Positions 35,860-49,440 of a DNA stretch of 64,000 bases are shown one piece after another (positions within the stretch are counted from its first letter, which is position 1; each line of letters starts with the position of its first letter). The DNA is from Trifolium pratense. Lineage: Eukaryota; Streptophyta; Magnoliopsida; Fabales; Fabaceae. Made by a program: the position numbers and the translations under genes. The notes under the pieces were generated by a model. That model saw only the letters and a list, made by a program, of their open reading frames with translations, did not search any database and had not been told where the DNA came from. The DNA is taken from the NCBI RefSeq assembly GCF_020283565.1, contig NC_060060.1, positions 34,658,001-34,722,000 on the forward strand, written 5' to 3'.

Positions 35860-35940
35860 CAAGACTTGAACCCTGGACCTTCTACACCTTAACCATTAGC
35901 TCAACTAAATTGACCAATTAAACAACTCATCCCACGCTTA
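35860..35940 (-). repeat. SINE-like or tRNA-like scrap
   Basis: The minus strand reads TAGTTGAGCTAATGGTTAAGG and then CCAGGGTTCAAGTC, an A-box and B-box arrangement. The rest of a tRNA fold is missing, so a tRNA-derived repeat is more likely than a gene. Confidence 0.5.
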
Positions 35941-36681
35941 TAAAAAAAAAGCTACTCATTCCACCCCTTAATCCCCATTTTATTATTTCATCCCCAGTTT
36001 TCATTGAAATGAATTAAATTTGCTTTCTTATATTAATTATATATTAAAATACATTTGGTAAATGTGTTTACTCGTAAAATTGCTAGCTAAGATCACAATA
36101 GTTTTTTAGATGGTGTTAATTAAAAAATTCAATCTAATCCAAAAAAAAAAAAAATGATGTTAAAAATTCAAGTAACTAGCTAGATTAGGTCTACAATTAA
36201 TATTGTACATTAAATTTTCATAGTCTATCAATTCTTCTAACAAAAAAGTGCATTTATTTAATTTAATCTAATCTTGGATGCTCTTAGCTAGGCTCCCAAA
36301 GGCTATCTATAGGATTTTAGTTTCATTACTGCTATTAAAGTTTTCTTTTGTCAAGTGGAAAGATAAATGGTGAAATACAGAAGAAATAGTCTTACACTTT
36401 CTTATTTCATTATTTAAGGGGTGAATTTTTCTTTATGACAAAATGGTGAAATTATTTTATAAGATTTTGACACATAAATTTAGAAATACAGATTTTTTTT
36501 GACTTACATACAGTTAATACAAGAGTCGAAACCGATTATAAAACATTTTAATATTGTAAACACAAAATGAAACAAATTTATTTTATAAAATGGCTTATAA
36601 TATTGACAGACAGATGGAGTTTATTATTATTTTTTTTTGTACATTTTAAATAGCATTACTTCTTTTTATTTTATTTAAACA
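35941..36681. other. AT-rich spacer
   Basis: Nothing recognisable apart from A/T runs. Confidence 0.6.
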
Positions 36682-37335
36682 ATGGAGTTTTCATCATCCA
36701 CAAAAAACTCCTCAAAACACCCATCAACTTCGGGACAAAGAAGGACACTCTTGAAGGAGGGAACCACCAAGAAGAACAAACCAACCAGGATCTCAACAGT
36801 CCAGACAACCACTCCTTCACCAAGCTATATGTTGAGCCAAACACAAAGAAAGGTTGTACCTCACATTCATAGAAGGAGCAATGACTACTAGGGTTTTTAC
36901 ATATAAACCATTTTCAGGACAAGAGTTTCATCCTTTCCACTAGAATATTTTTAACTGTCAAAAATCCGCAAGCAATATAACATCATTTCGGGAGGTCCAG
37001 ATCGACCAACAACTTAACATGCCGAAGTAGAGCCCGACCTAACCTAACCCGCCTCCCAGTCCCTAGCTCAATAAAACTTTCAAATAATGTGACAATATCC
37101 CGGGTGGACACAAACTCTCCCTAACCACCTGGAGACATTATACCACATTGAGCATGTCATATCACAATTCACAAGTAATAAGAAGGTGATCAACCGACTC
37201 CGTCATTAGCCTCTGTAATCACGCTCTACGTCTTAACAGGTTCTGACGCGTAGACATTCTGTCCTGAAAATGCTGCCAAGAAAAACAGTTACCTTTAATG
37301 ATGCCACAACAGCCAGACCGTAGCCAACGGAGTAT
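36682..37335 (-). pseudogene. LINE fragment, zf-RVT region and 3' tail
   Basis: On the minus strand, the region from 37335 down to about 36980 contains interrupted pieces typical of the zinc-binding end of plant non-LTR reverse transcriptases: a WQHFQDRMSTRQNLLRR-like segment, RWLGRVCVHPGDIVTLFESF-like sequence and GRRVRLGRALLRHVKLL-like sequence. Frameshifts and stops are frequent. The LINE 3' tail region continues to about 36682. The plus-strand open frame 36682-36891 is its shadow. The reverse transcriptase core is absent (5'-truncated copy). Confidence 0.65.
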
Positions 37336-38894
37336 CACCGTACCCCCTCTAAAGAGGAATCCTCCAAATTTTGCTTTTCTATTTAATTGGTTAAAAAATG
37401 AGGCTACAATTCTTGTTTTGAATATGCAAAACTAATATTATTTTGTTTGCATTTCAATTTTATTTTAATTACTATATGATGTCAAACATAACCTAGACAT
37501 AATAATGACACTCTACTCTCCATATTTTAAGAAAAAATTCTTTAAGCAATCGAATATATAGTTTTTTTTTTTTTTAAAATTAAAATTGATTAGCTTCTAT
37601 GATTGTTATTTTTCCTTAGCAAAGATGTATTTTATGTGTAATTCTTCTCTTTGTAAATATGTATGTATACTTTCCTTTTTTTTTTTGAAACAGTATACTT
37701 TCCTTGTTTTTTCTTTGCAATTTGTTTTATTTTATTTTTGTTTTTGTCTAGCATTTCTTGAGAGGACTTTGCCCGTCAGATCTCAACTTATTTATTTAAT
37801 TGTTTTGCAAATATCAATGCATAATTCTGATCATTATATTATTAAAAATTATAAAAAATTAATATTTTAAAAATATTTATTAAAATAAATCAAATAACAT
37901 GTTATGTACTAACATTTATTTTTATTTATTAGTAAAAATATATGATCTAACCAATATATATAAATAGTACATATATGATCAAACTTGATCGCTCTTTGTG
38001 AGAATGTAACATATTGTTTTTGACACTAAAAAAAACTCCACTCAGTCTATCTATGCATTGATCTAAAAACACACACTTTTTTTTGGCATATTATATATAA
38101 TAATAAAAAAAGAAGATAAAATTCAGAATGCAAAGGGGTATCAGAAGTACATCCTGCCAACACCGAACAAACTCTATGCAGTTCTATAAGAAAACACACC
38201 AAAAGCTAACACTTCTAATCACCACCACATGAAGATCTAAAGACGACCCCTTCCAAAAAAAGGAGAGACAAAAATCAACCAGCAAGAAAAACAAACACAA
38301 GAGCCTCCAAACAACCGGTCAAGAATTTCATGCAGGCAATGGAGTCACTCATTTCATCATATCCTCCACTTCAGATTAGCTTTGTACACAATAGTGTAAA
38401 GAGAATGAAAATCTTTTTATTTCTTGTTGTGATGGACAACTAATTAAATCACTTAAGGGAAAAATTAATCAACCAAGTTTTCTTTTTTTATTTATAAAAA
38501 AGAATATGAAATTCATATAATTAACTAATTCTATCATTAATTAATCAGATATAGTAGTGTGGATACATAACAGATGGAATTAAAGAAAAGCTAATAGTGG
38601 TTATATATAGGAAGATATGGATATATAATTAACGAGTGATGAAAATGAGTGATGATACAATTATATATATGTTATTGAAATCTAAAGATACTGGCCGAAT
38701 AATAATCAGAGTATTAGGAAATTACAACCTACATATAAAGTTGATATATAACTGAAATCAACTGGGTCATGTATCATCAATATATATGCATTTGCAATAT
38801 ACTGTAGCTAGTAGCTAGGTCGATGCATATATATAGATATAATTAATTATAGTAATTATAAAACTTATATATAGAACTGAGTAATTAGTGATTA
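37336..38894. other. Downstream region of the NAC gene with repeat debris
   Basis: AT-rich with poly-T runs. The segment 38090-38390 on the minus strand reads like the 3' untranslated tail of a LINE (TTGTTCGGTGTTGGCAGGAT then a T-rich end), but this is uncertain. The part nearest 38894 should be the NAC 3' UTR. The frame at 37586-37870 has no recognisable content. Confidence 0.4.
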
Positions 38895-41416
38895 TTACTT
38901 GAAGGAGGTAGTGTTACTACTACTACTGTTGGGGTGATTATGATTATGATCCTCAGGGATTGGATTCCAGTCCCACAGTCGGTCAGAGAAAGTTGTTGCA
39001 GTTGCAGCTGGTAGTTGATTTGGTAGAGACATTGGTTGCATCAGCAAAGTAGAGAAATGATGATTATTGGGATTTGGATTAGGAGGATTAATAATATTGT
39101 TTTGAACATTGTAACAGTATTGCTGCTGTTGTTGATAACTTACAAGTCTGTTGAGTTCATCCATCATCATTGCAGCACTTGCAGTACTACCGTTATTAGA
39201 AGAACAACTCGCTCCTGCTGCCGACGTTGAAATGGCGCCACCACAGACAGCTGGGACAAACAAAGAGTTTCCAGCTGCAGCTGCATATTGTACTAATTGC
39301 CTAGGTGCCTGTTGATGTTGCATCATCATCAATTGTTCTTCCTCCTCTGTACGGTAATTATGAGGATGAGGAGGAGGAGGAGGACTGTACTTGGAAAGTC
39401 CAAGAGCTGTTGTCACATGATCATGATCTGAAGAATTACCGTGGGTGGCACCGGCGCTACTGCTTCCTCCTCCATCCATTTTGTTAAGTATTTGATCATC
39501 ATCATTATCATCATCATGATCAATTACTAGTGTCTTTGATGATTGTCCAACAACAAATCCCATTCCCAATATTTCATTCTGCTTCTTGTCTGAATTATTA
39601 TGTGAAGAACCTCTTGCAGATGATGGTCTGGTGATTGGGAGACAACGAGGGAGGGAAGGATGATCTTCTACTCCAGCTCTCTTGTATACACGGCATAGAG
39701 ATATCTCACCCTTCAAATTCAAAATTAATTCAACTTATTATTATTGATGACATGATATTAACTTCAATGCATTGCATGTATATTTGAATCATGAACACTG
39801 ATTAATTAATTAAATAGGTGAAATTAGAAATTATAAAAAAAAAAAAAAAAGGTACAGTAGTGTCTACCTGCACCCACCATGAGTGTGATCACGAGAGATG
39901 AAAGGAATTAATTAATTTCTGGTCAGAATTCAAAATTCATGCATGAGAGAGAGAGAGAGAGTGTGAATTAATCACAAACGGTGATAGTTGTTGCAAACAT
40001 TTTGGCCACTGTTTCCACATATATAATTTTTCTTCTTCTTTCTATCGCCTATTAATTAATTGATACTTCCTTCTTGCAAATTGGCTTCTGTATTTGAATA
40101 TGTAGTATATTGGTGGTGGCGGCTGCAAGTTTCACGCAGCTACTACTACTACTGTTTTGGTGTGCTATATATAGATTTGGATCTATCTACGGTTTCGAAA
40201 TCAAGCTTACAACACCTATAATGGATTCTAAAATAGCTATAAAGAGTTTAAAAATGACCAAAAATCAAGACATATAATAATATAACGCTCTTCAAAACTA
40301 GGGTTGATTCTTTAAAATAAAACCAAAGACACGGTTTCAATAGTATCATCTCATGAAAGAAAAATGAATAAGGATTCCTTGGAGAGTACTATTTGGTATT
40401 AGAACTTAGAAGTAGAAGAAATAATTAATTAATATATTTTGAATTGTAAGTAGAAAATGAATTAATAATATACCTTTTGATATCTTTCGGTTTCATGTTG
40501 AGGCAAGCGATACTCGTTCATAATCCAGCTGGTTCTTATACCTTTAGGAGCTTTACCAGAATAGAAAACTAGGGTTTTCTTCAATCCAATTGAACGGAAG
40601 TTTTCAGTTCTAATCATCCTATCAGCTCCTGTTGCCTTCCAATAACCAGAAGTAGTTACTCGGTTGGGACGATCGCCGTTCCGATACTTCCTATCTCTAG
40701 GCACATAGAAGTACCACTCCTTCTCTCCAATTGCTGCCAAAGCTGCAGGCTCATACAAATTCATATATATCAAAATTCAATCACATAATTGAATTAGTTA
40801 ATATTATATTAACCGTGTATGTGTATGTATGAGAATTATTAAATTAAATAGACTCACGTCTCTCTCTCAAGTCTCAATATATATATATATGAAGAAAAGA
40901 AAGTTAGCTAAGAAATTTATAATAAAGAAAAGAAAAAGTTAGTCAAAGAAGAAGAGTATATATATGGTATTGTATATAAAACATTAAATTAAAGAGAGGG
41001 GATAGCAACAAAAAAAGAAGAAGAGAGATTCCAGAATGATATATTGCTTCAAGAAAGGGGAAGTTCTCATCATGAAGTATATATATATATATATATATAC
41101 CAGGAAGTTCCCAAGGGTCATAGCGATAAAGATCAAGAAAAGTAATAAGCTCAACGTTGAAACGTTTTCCCTCCACCTTACGGCGAAGGTAGAACTCCAC
41201 GAGCTCTTCTTCAGTTGGATGGAAACGAAAACCAGGCATAACCAAGTCATGCTCGTGATCATCATCATCATCATCAACTACTGCTGTTACTGTAGTTGCC
41301 TTAGTATTGCTGTCGTTAGAATTGGTAGTAGTAGTATTATTATTTCCATCTTCATGACTATGGCTCAAGCTCATTCTCATGCTCATGGTAGGTGATACTG
41401 CTCTTGCTATTGCCAT
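38895..41416 (-). CDS. NAC035: NAC-domain transcription factor, NAC035/LOV1 type
   Basis: Three exons, 41416-41101, 40742-40474 and 39710-38895, join in phase to 466 aa. The intron positions are those usual for NAC genes. The N-terminal 57 residues are Asn/Thr/Asp-rich. The NAC domain (about 60-215) has all five subdomains: [20 protein letters not shown] (A), [12 protein letters not shown] (B), [20 protein letters not shown] and [14 protein letters not shown] (C), [17 protein letters not shown] and SWIMNEYRL (D), and [10 protein letters not shown] (E). The tail of about 250 aa is low-complexity (Gln, Asn, Ser, His, Pro), as expected of an activation region, ending [14 protein letters not shown]. 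In Arabidopsis LOV1 (At2g02450) represses flowering through CONSTANS and promotes cold response. Assignment to that subgroup rests on the NAC-domain wording ([13 protein letters not shown]) and on gene order. The first-intron donor lies in a TA repeat. Confidence 0.95.
41078..41100. repeat. (TA)n microsatellite at the NAC intron 1 donor
   Basis: About eleven TA units form the first bases of intron 1. The GT donor of exon 1 (minus strand, 41100-41099) opens directly into the repeat. Confidence 0.9.
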
Positions 41417-42569
41417 CCACTCTCTCTAACTAACTAACTTCCCTTTGCTCTCTCTCCCCTCTTTCATTTATACTACTTAATAATTACATAATTTTTCATT
41501 TTCAATAGTGTGTGCTAGTACGGTATAGTGTTAGGCAAATTAATTAATTAATTAATTAATCAATCAGAGACAAGAGATTGATATTTTACATGTATCCCAA
41601 TTAAATGTTTTTTTTTTTAGAAAAAATATAGATTGATGAGGAAAATAGAACAAGTAGAGTTATTGAGTTATGGGCCCTACATTGGGAGAGACTCACTCTA
41701 GCTATGTGATGAGAAAATGACTTTTTAGAAGCGACAGGGTGGACACAGCCCAAAAAGCGGTGCACTTGGACCTTTCTTCCACCCTAATTACCAAAGATAT
41801 ACTACTGGATCGATGACATGAGTGTAAATTACCATAAGTCGAATTCCTTAATATTTCTATGTTCTCCAAAATATATTATTTGGAAGTTTGTAATACAAAA
41901 ATATCCTATCTCACCTAAAACACTCAGCGTCTCTTTTGCTCCCGTTAAAATATATAATATATTTTGTCTCGTCAATCTACGACATTGTATTATATATGCA
42001 GAACATCAGGGTTTGACACTGATTATCCCACTTATTCATCTTAAGATGAAAATTTATAGCCACTAGACTACTTGATAAAAGAAAAAAGAAATATTTTCTA
42101 CAAAGAAGAATATAATATAGATCTTATTTTTTTCCTAGTTTAAATGATAGGGACACTAAGTGCTGAAATTTTGTATTTCTCTATATTATATTTAGTAGAT
42201 GGACAAAATGAAAAACTATCGAAAAACGCACACACATATAAAATGAAAGTTGAGATTGGATTTATGGACACGTTTCTTTATATTATATATGTTTATCCAT
42301 ATGAATATTTACCGTTACATTGAAGCGGATTCAAACATAAAATATTGGTGTGACTAAAATAAGAAATAATATTGTTTTATGTAATACATTTACAATGAAA
42401 ATCGTATATTATTTATTTATTAAAAATGGGCTAAAATAACATTATTGTTAATTGTTCCAAAAACATATCTTTTTATAAAATATATGATTTAGGGAATTAG
42501 GGAAGAATTTGTCGTCTATGGGGACGGAGAAAGAAACATGATTGAGAATGAGTCGGAGAAAGAAAATGA

Positions 42570-42751
42570 AATATGATTTTTTTTCCTCTTTCATTTTTTG
42601 TATATAATCTCTCTGTGACAAACTATATGAGTAAGATTTACTTTCTAGATTTATTATATAAATATGATTTTTTTTTCTCTTTCATTTTTTGTATATAATC
42701 TCTCTATGACAAACTATATAAGTAAGATTTACTTTCTAGATTTATTATATA
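42570..42751. repeat. 91-bp tandem duplication
   Basis: Two adjacent near-identical 91-bp copies, each beginning ATATGATTTTTTTT and ending in a TTATTATATA stretch. Confidence 0.9.
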
Positions 42752-43190
42752 ATTAATGTATCTGATTTATATTATAGATCAAATATATTAACTAAAACCT
42801 AAAAAAAAAAGTAAATTTTACTTATATTTTGACACAAAATATATAATTTTTCTTACAAATTTTGATGTGGTTTGTAATCACACTATGCTATACATGAGTC
42901 GCATTCCATCCGCTGAATTTTAAAAGAATAATAAAACACTTGTGTTCTCTCTGGATCTCTCCTCTTCTTTCCAATGGACTATGTCAGCTCTAAAACTGTT
43001 TTAAGTAAACCAATTTTTCATCAAACATCAAAATTGTTAGGTTAATTAGGTGGTGAAGCTAATAATTATAGTACTTTGTAGAAAATGAATCAAGAGTGAA
43101 TTCTTTGTTGTGACTTGTGATCAGCAAGATAGGCTAGTTTTCTTCTGATAAAACTTTTATATTTCATTTTGGTGTTAAACTTTCATATTA

Positions 43191-43218
43191 TTATATATAT
43201 ATATATATATATATATAT
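43191..43218. repeat. (TA)n microsatellite
   Basis: About 13 TA units. Confidence 0.9.
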
Positions 43219-46200
43219 TATGCTGTTACAATAACTTGTTAGTTTAGTTGGGCTTTTTATGAGGAGTGTTATCTAAACACTAAATTTGGGGACACAAAAT
43301 TGACATACTTAACACCTTTTTACCACTTACATGTACAGAAATGTAAATAATATTAAAAAAATAAAAAATATATATTTATTTTATTTTTGTTTAAAAATTG
43401 TGTTGGAATAACATTTTTCGCTTTTTATATACATATGTATTTGTTACTTGAAAATGCAAAGTGTTGCGTTCGTTATTGCCTTTATTATTTAATTAACTTT
43501 CCGTACATTAGCAGTTCACGTGCACCACATGAATCTTGAAGATTCATAATCAGTAAGTTGGTCTCCACATTACTTAATTTATTTGAAGTTTGAAAAATAA
43601 AAATGGAAATATAATTTTGAAAGAGTAAATAAAAATTTAATTTATTTAAGAGTAAATAAAAAAGTGGTATAAAGAAATGAGGTTTGTTTTAAATTTGAGT
43701 CTAAAAAGTCTAAGACATGATTGACCGATGGCTAAAGAATTAACTAGGCTGTGTAAGCTAGTTGTAATAACAAAACAAAAAGCAAGAAAAACTTGGGTTG
43801 ACAATTTGCCTTCAAATATATTTGTGCAATGCATGTTACGTTACAATGTGGTGGGGATGAAGAGATTATATGAGGTTAATTAGCTGTTGTCATCTTTTAG
43901 TTTTGTGGTCACCAATTAATTAGGATAACTTAATACTTATCTTAATAGTGCACTATGGAACGATGGAAAATGCATAAAAGACTAAAATACTTATCTTTTT
44001 GTGGGGGCTTGCTCTTAGGTTAATTAATTAAATTTCTCACTTGGTTAACTTTAGATTAAAACTTAGTTATGAATGAAAACCTCTAGCTATAGCCTATAGA
44101 ATGGCCGCTAATAATTATTTTATAATTTATATTAAAAATATTTCATGAACACCATTCTATAAACCTAAATAACACATTAAGGGTGTTAAAAAATAGGAGA
44201 TCAGACATGATAACTTTTACAATAGTTTAAATTTATATTAATTTTTTGCATATATAAATGTATTATTATAAACTAGAATTGAAATATGATGTCATATATA
44301 GTTAAATTCTTTAAAATATCAAAAAGAAGTTTAATCTCATATGTTTATTAGTTCATTAGTATATTTAAAAATAAATATAATTATTTATTTAAATATGTTT
44401 ATGTAAAAAAAACTTTTAAATAGGCTAACAAGTCATATCAAACTTTCAAAATGTCAGATTCAAGCCTAAAAAATAAGCAGACCACAGTCAGAGACTCAAG
44501 CCTTCAATTTTTTGACAGACCAAACTTAGATTTAACAAAGCCTAACACGGTCTAGCCAATACCCAGCCCTAATGATAAATTAGAAAAGTGAAAGAGAAGG
44601 AAGAAAGATGGAGATGAAAGAGAGGGAGAGAGAAAAGAGCGGTGAATTAAGTCAGAGTCATAGATTTAAAAAATAAAATAAATGTTAAATGACAATAATG
44701 TCTATATATGGCTTTAAATTATTTTTCAAAGGAAAGGGATGGTTTTTGATCTAAATAAAAAAGTGTACCTTGCTAAAATATAACTTCACAAAAATGAGTA
44801 GATGTATTATAGCAAATTAAAATGATCCAAGAAGTGGTAGGTTGCAATTATGTCTTTCTCTTTTATCTATTTCTCAACATACTCTCTCTTTTCTATTTCT
44901 CTTCAACCAATCACAAAGAATGGGGAGATTAGGGAATAGAACATAGAAGTCTACTATTATCCACATTATACCAAACAAATGTGTTTCCAATTGGTGCCGC
45001 AGCACACAATGAGGCTTGCACAAGCTAGCTAGGCAGCTTTAACAACCGCTACCACTTGTATTGTAGTAGGCAGCCAACCCAATATGCATGCAGGCGATAC
45101 CACCACTCACTACCCAATTAACACCTCTAAGAGTTAAGTGAAGATTTAAACATGCCACCTATATATGAGATTACTAAAAAAAGATAGGTAAGAAGGGAAA
45201 CGGGTGAAATATATAAATCAAGTTATTAAACTACACATCAAATGTAAAAAGTACTAGTTTGTTTGTTTAATTTGGACCATTTCTGAAAAGTCAAACGGAG
45301 AGAATTTGGAATCAAAATCCACTGATCGACTCCTCTTTTCTCCCACAAATATTTGGGGAGATAAATTCACACGTGGCAAATAGGTTGGATGCTGCTACCG
45401 GAGCATAGAGAGTCAAGAGAAACCCGTGAGTGACCACTCTCTTCTCTTATGCTCTTGACAACTACGTACAAGTCACCTTCTCTTCTTTTTATATACTATA
45501 TATATTTTTTACTATGTCTCCTCCTACCATGTCATTTTCATTCAAGGTGTGTCTAATTAATTTTCGATCTTTAACCAACGATCTCTCGGCTAAAATCCTC
45601 CCACATATACCACACCACATGTGTGAGGTGAGCAAGATTTAATAGAAATAATTACTACCACTATTACTATAGGTTTAAGACTTTAAGTACCTTAATTACT
45701 TCCGTCAAAAACAAAATGGTACAATAACCATATGTTTTAATTCAGTTAGGGAAGAAAATTCATCTTGTATCTATAAATTTTCGATTAAAATTAATTACTA
45801 TTAAACTTTATTCTGTATACTATCATTAATCGATATGCTTGATATGAATGTGCAATTTATATCATAGTTTCCAAATTATCTTGAAAGGAATTCGCCGATG
45901 AACTCATTTGCATCCAATTTGCATAAACTGGTTTGTATAAACTAGTGGAGGCGAATCGACCGTAAAATTTAATGTAATACACGCGCTTTGGAATTTATGT
46001 ACACCATCCGTCTTCATCTTCTTTTAGTTCATATATTTGCAGGTGACCCCTAACATAAAATCTAATTTCTTCCTAGCAATTTGTTATGAGAGCTAACTTA
46101 TTTGAATTTTTTAAGAGCATTACAAATATCTACTAAACAATTTTTTTTTATAACTCATTATATCTACTAAACAATTAAGAAGACGCAAAAGTTGGATAGT

Positions 46201-48929
46201 ATTTTTTAAGAGAATTTTGATGGAGGGCATGATGTTTTTACTTTTTTATCATATTAATAATAATTAAAAAATCAACTTCAAAGATTATTTTAATAGAATT
46301 GTTTTTTTTAACGGATTTTTAAGTGATGAATGTTGGTTGGAAATATAATTTTTTGCTTATATTAAAAAAAAAAAAAATAGTCTCGTACGTTTTGAAGTTG
46401 TTTGTTGTGAAAAAGGCAGAGTGTGTCGTATTATTATTAGAATGAGGAATTTGCATGTCATTCATTCATCCATTCCATCCATCCATCCTGTACTGTAGCA
46501 GCCAACAAAATCGACTCTCTTCCTCACGCTATACACTGATAAAAAATAATAATAAAAAACCTTTGAAAATGAAATATAAACTAAATTGTTGCAACTTGCA
46601 AGTAGATATTAAATCACAATCAAAAGTAGTGTGTGATATGACTAATTAGTTTTAACAATTTGTCTTTTCTCTCTAAAGTCTACAAATAAATTTGTGTCAA
46701 ATTAAAGGGTAGAAAAGTATTATCGGATTGATCGATCGAGAACCATCTCTTGACTTGCATTGCATTTTGCGTACAAAACATTACAAACCAAATTTCTCCA
46801 TACGAATTCAAATTCAAACAAGACAAGTTTTTCCGGAAGAAATTGACCAAGCACGTTCCTTAATTCAGCGTTTTATAAACAAAAAGTTATACATGAGTGA
46901 TGAATTAATTTGAGAGATGGATGTATATGAGTGATGCCAATGGTGTCGTTTTTCCACAAAAGAGATTGGTTGGGCGGTTAAATTAAACCCAAACACAATA
47001 AAGATATAGGAGACAAACAATTCTTTTTTGGTCGGTACATTATTTATGACACACTCACTCACTCACAAATCACAATACGATGGATGGATGGATGGATGAG
47101 CTTTGTCCTTTTTCGCCACCACCCAAGCTTGTGTATTCAGCCAGCCAGCCAGGTATATATATATATATGCATGCCGTTAAATCAAATTTTATGTCAACGT
47201 AAAATTTAAATAATGTTTTAATATCTAAATTTTTTTCTTTTAAAAACATTTTTAGCATAGTAGTATTATATATATCATATCAACAAAACATTTTACTCTT
47301 ACAAAAATGATTAGGTCCGTGAACTATATATAATTCTCTGTGGATTTTGTATATGGGAGTAATTTATTTTGGCATGACTCTGAATCTGATTGATAAACAT
47401 GATGATGCATAGAGAGTCAACTTGTCCGTATGTGAATTTTGGATTAGATAAGTACTATAATATACTACTCTACTAGTGATAATGAATGATGATGAGCCAC
47501 ATGATGCATGTCCATGCAAGACAAAGATGTGGGAGAATTAGAGTACTACCGCCAAAATGGTCCAAACCACGGGCTTCTTGTGGGTTTGTGCATTGCAACA
47601 ATTTAATGAGGCACCACACCACTAATAATAGGCCCCATTTTATGCTTAACACAATCAATGGTCCCATAAACCATCCAACCTCATCAGCCGCCCCTGTACT
47701 GCCAACTCCACTCTAGTACACTAGTAGTATATTATTATCAATTTCCTTTTCTTAAATCACAAAACACTGCACTATTTGCGTCATTATTAGTGTCCATTAC
47801 GTTATACTCCTACATGATAAAATATAAGTAAAATTTTAATTTAGATATACGTTAATTATATAATGAACATAAAAAAAATTGAATTTTCTTTATATTTTAT
47901 TACGGATGGAGTATTCAGTAAACCACTGTATTAGTCTTACTAATTAATAATTATACATATAATTCAATTGATAAATGTCAATATTATTAACTGGGATTGT
48001 TTTGTTAAGTATAGTTTAATAACTACAAATTTCACCTTTAAGATGAATAATTAAAGTGTCCGAAGTTCCAATTTATATATGATACGATGTTCTTACAAAC
48101 TAAACTAAGTTCATAGAAACTAAATGATCCATTTTTATTCAATTTTACAAACAAAAACCGGATACAATATTAATCTCTAGATTTATAAAGCACTCTCAAA
48201 TAGATATATGAGATTATAAATTTCTCAAAAAAATATACTATAATTTTACTAGACTATATATTAAGTTAATCAGCTTTAACATTTTTTACGGTTGGAGGAG
48301 AACTACGTGGTAGTGTGGGTTGCATAAACTCATACAGAGGATCTTATAATCACATCACCGTTCCATAGCAACTAAAAATTAAAAATTAGTATATTTGGGC
48401 TAAATAAAATTATTGAAATGTTTTTTATTTTTTTGACCAAACTTATTAAATTGTTGGTTAATTAAATTTTATCATTGGACTAACCTTTAATAAAAAAAAA
48501 TAATAATCATTGGACTAACCAACTTTGAGTCCAAAGTTAAGGAAAAATAAGTCAACGGAATCCACCTTTATTTCTATTTCTTTTTTGGTTTGTTTCAAGA
48601 GTATTTTCGGAGAGAGGTTATTATCAATTTAATTGTTCATTCATTTATTCATTTATTTAAGTATTCCTAAACATTAATAATATTTTTGATAAATCAACAT
48701 GTCATCCTAAAATATTATCAAAATTTTATATTTTTATTTTATTTTTATAGGATTTTTTTGGTTCGAACCTTGGCTTGGGGGAATCCCCCTCAAGGTGCAA
48801 TACTTGAGACTTTTTCAAGTCTCGTAGTAGCGTGATAGTCGAGGGAGTTTTGTGTTTAGGAGGTGGGTTTATTGGACAACCTCCTAGGGGCCCATAATTC
48901 CTATCATATCTCAGATGCTCTAGATATTT

Positions 48930-49440
48930 GGGTTTGGATCGGCCTACTCTGTGCTAGTGAGTACTTTAGTAGTTCCGGTAGCCCCTCATGTGGTTCGCAG
49001 GCAAGGCTCGGCAAGTTTTGGACACCTTCGAAAATGATAGTCTTCTCTTGGCAACTTCTTCAACATAGAATATTTCGACCGGCCGTCAAAACCTCTTTAC
49101 TCGTAATATCATTAGAGATCCTCTTAATACTTTATGTATTTTTTTGTGGGACTACAACTGAGTCATATGTCCTTAAGTTGTAACTTGCCTTCGTCGGTCT
49201 GATACTCCATTTTTAGGTGATTAGGGGTTGGGTTTGTTTTGCCGAAGGGGGGTTATAGGTTTATTCGAGCTTCACCTTGGATTGGAAATGAGTATGAGGG
49301 CACACTTAGGGGGGTTATTTGGTCAATTTGAATTTTCCGAAACGACTTAATTTTTGTTGAGGGAATCTTATCTATTGAATATCTGGTGAAATTTAAAAAC
49401 CCTGTTGTTAAATCACGACCGCCTAATCTTAATAGGACGA
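48930..49440 (+). pseudogene. LINE fragment, reverse-transcriptase zinc-binding region
   Basis: Interrupted frames read PSKMIVFSWQLLQHRI (about 49026), then in shifted frame GRQNLFTRNIIRDPLNTLC and FCGTTTES, then sequence like a RWLG and GLFELHLGLEM block, and RNDLIF. This order is typical of the zf-RVT domain at the C-terminus of plant LINE ORF2 proteins. Several frameshifts make it dead. The reverse transcriptase itself is missing. The start of the fragment may extend left to about 48770. Confidence 0.75.

Larger units (their letters stand above)
41417..48929. other. Long gene-poor region upstream of the NAC gene
   Basis: No conserved protein is readable in about 7.5 kb. The first kilobase should hold the NAC promoter, with a CT-rich leader at 41425-41465 and TTAA repeats at 41543-41562. 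Also present are a CACGTGGC (ABRE-like) core near 45370, a (TA)n run at 43191-43218, a 91-bp duplication at 42570-42751 and a (GGAT)n run at 47080-47098. Short frames such as 45430-45642 and 46728-46913 lack any recognisable motif. Confidence 0.5.

Noticed and set aside
35860..35940. Possible tRNA gene on the minus strand
   Set aside because: A-box and B-box words are present, but a complete tRNA fold is not; treated as a tRNA-derived repeat.
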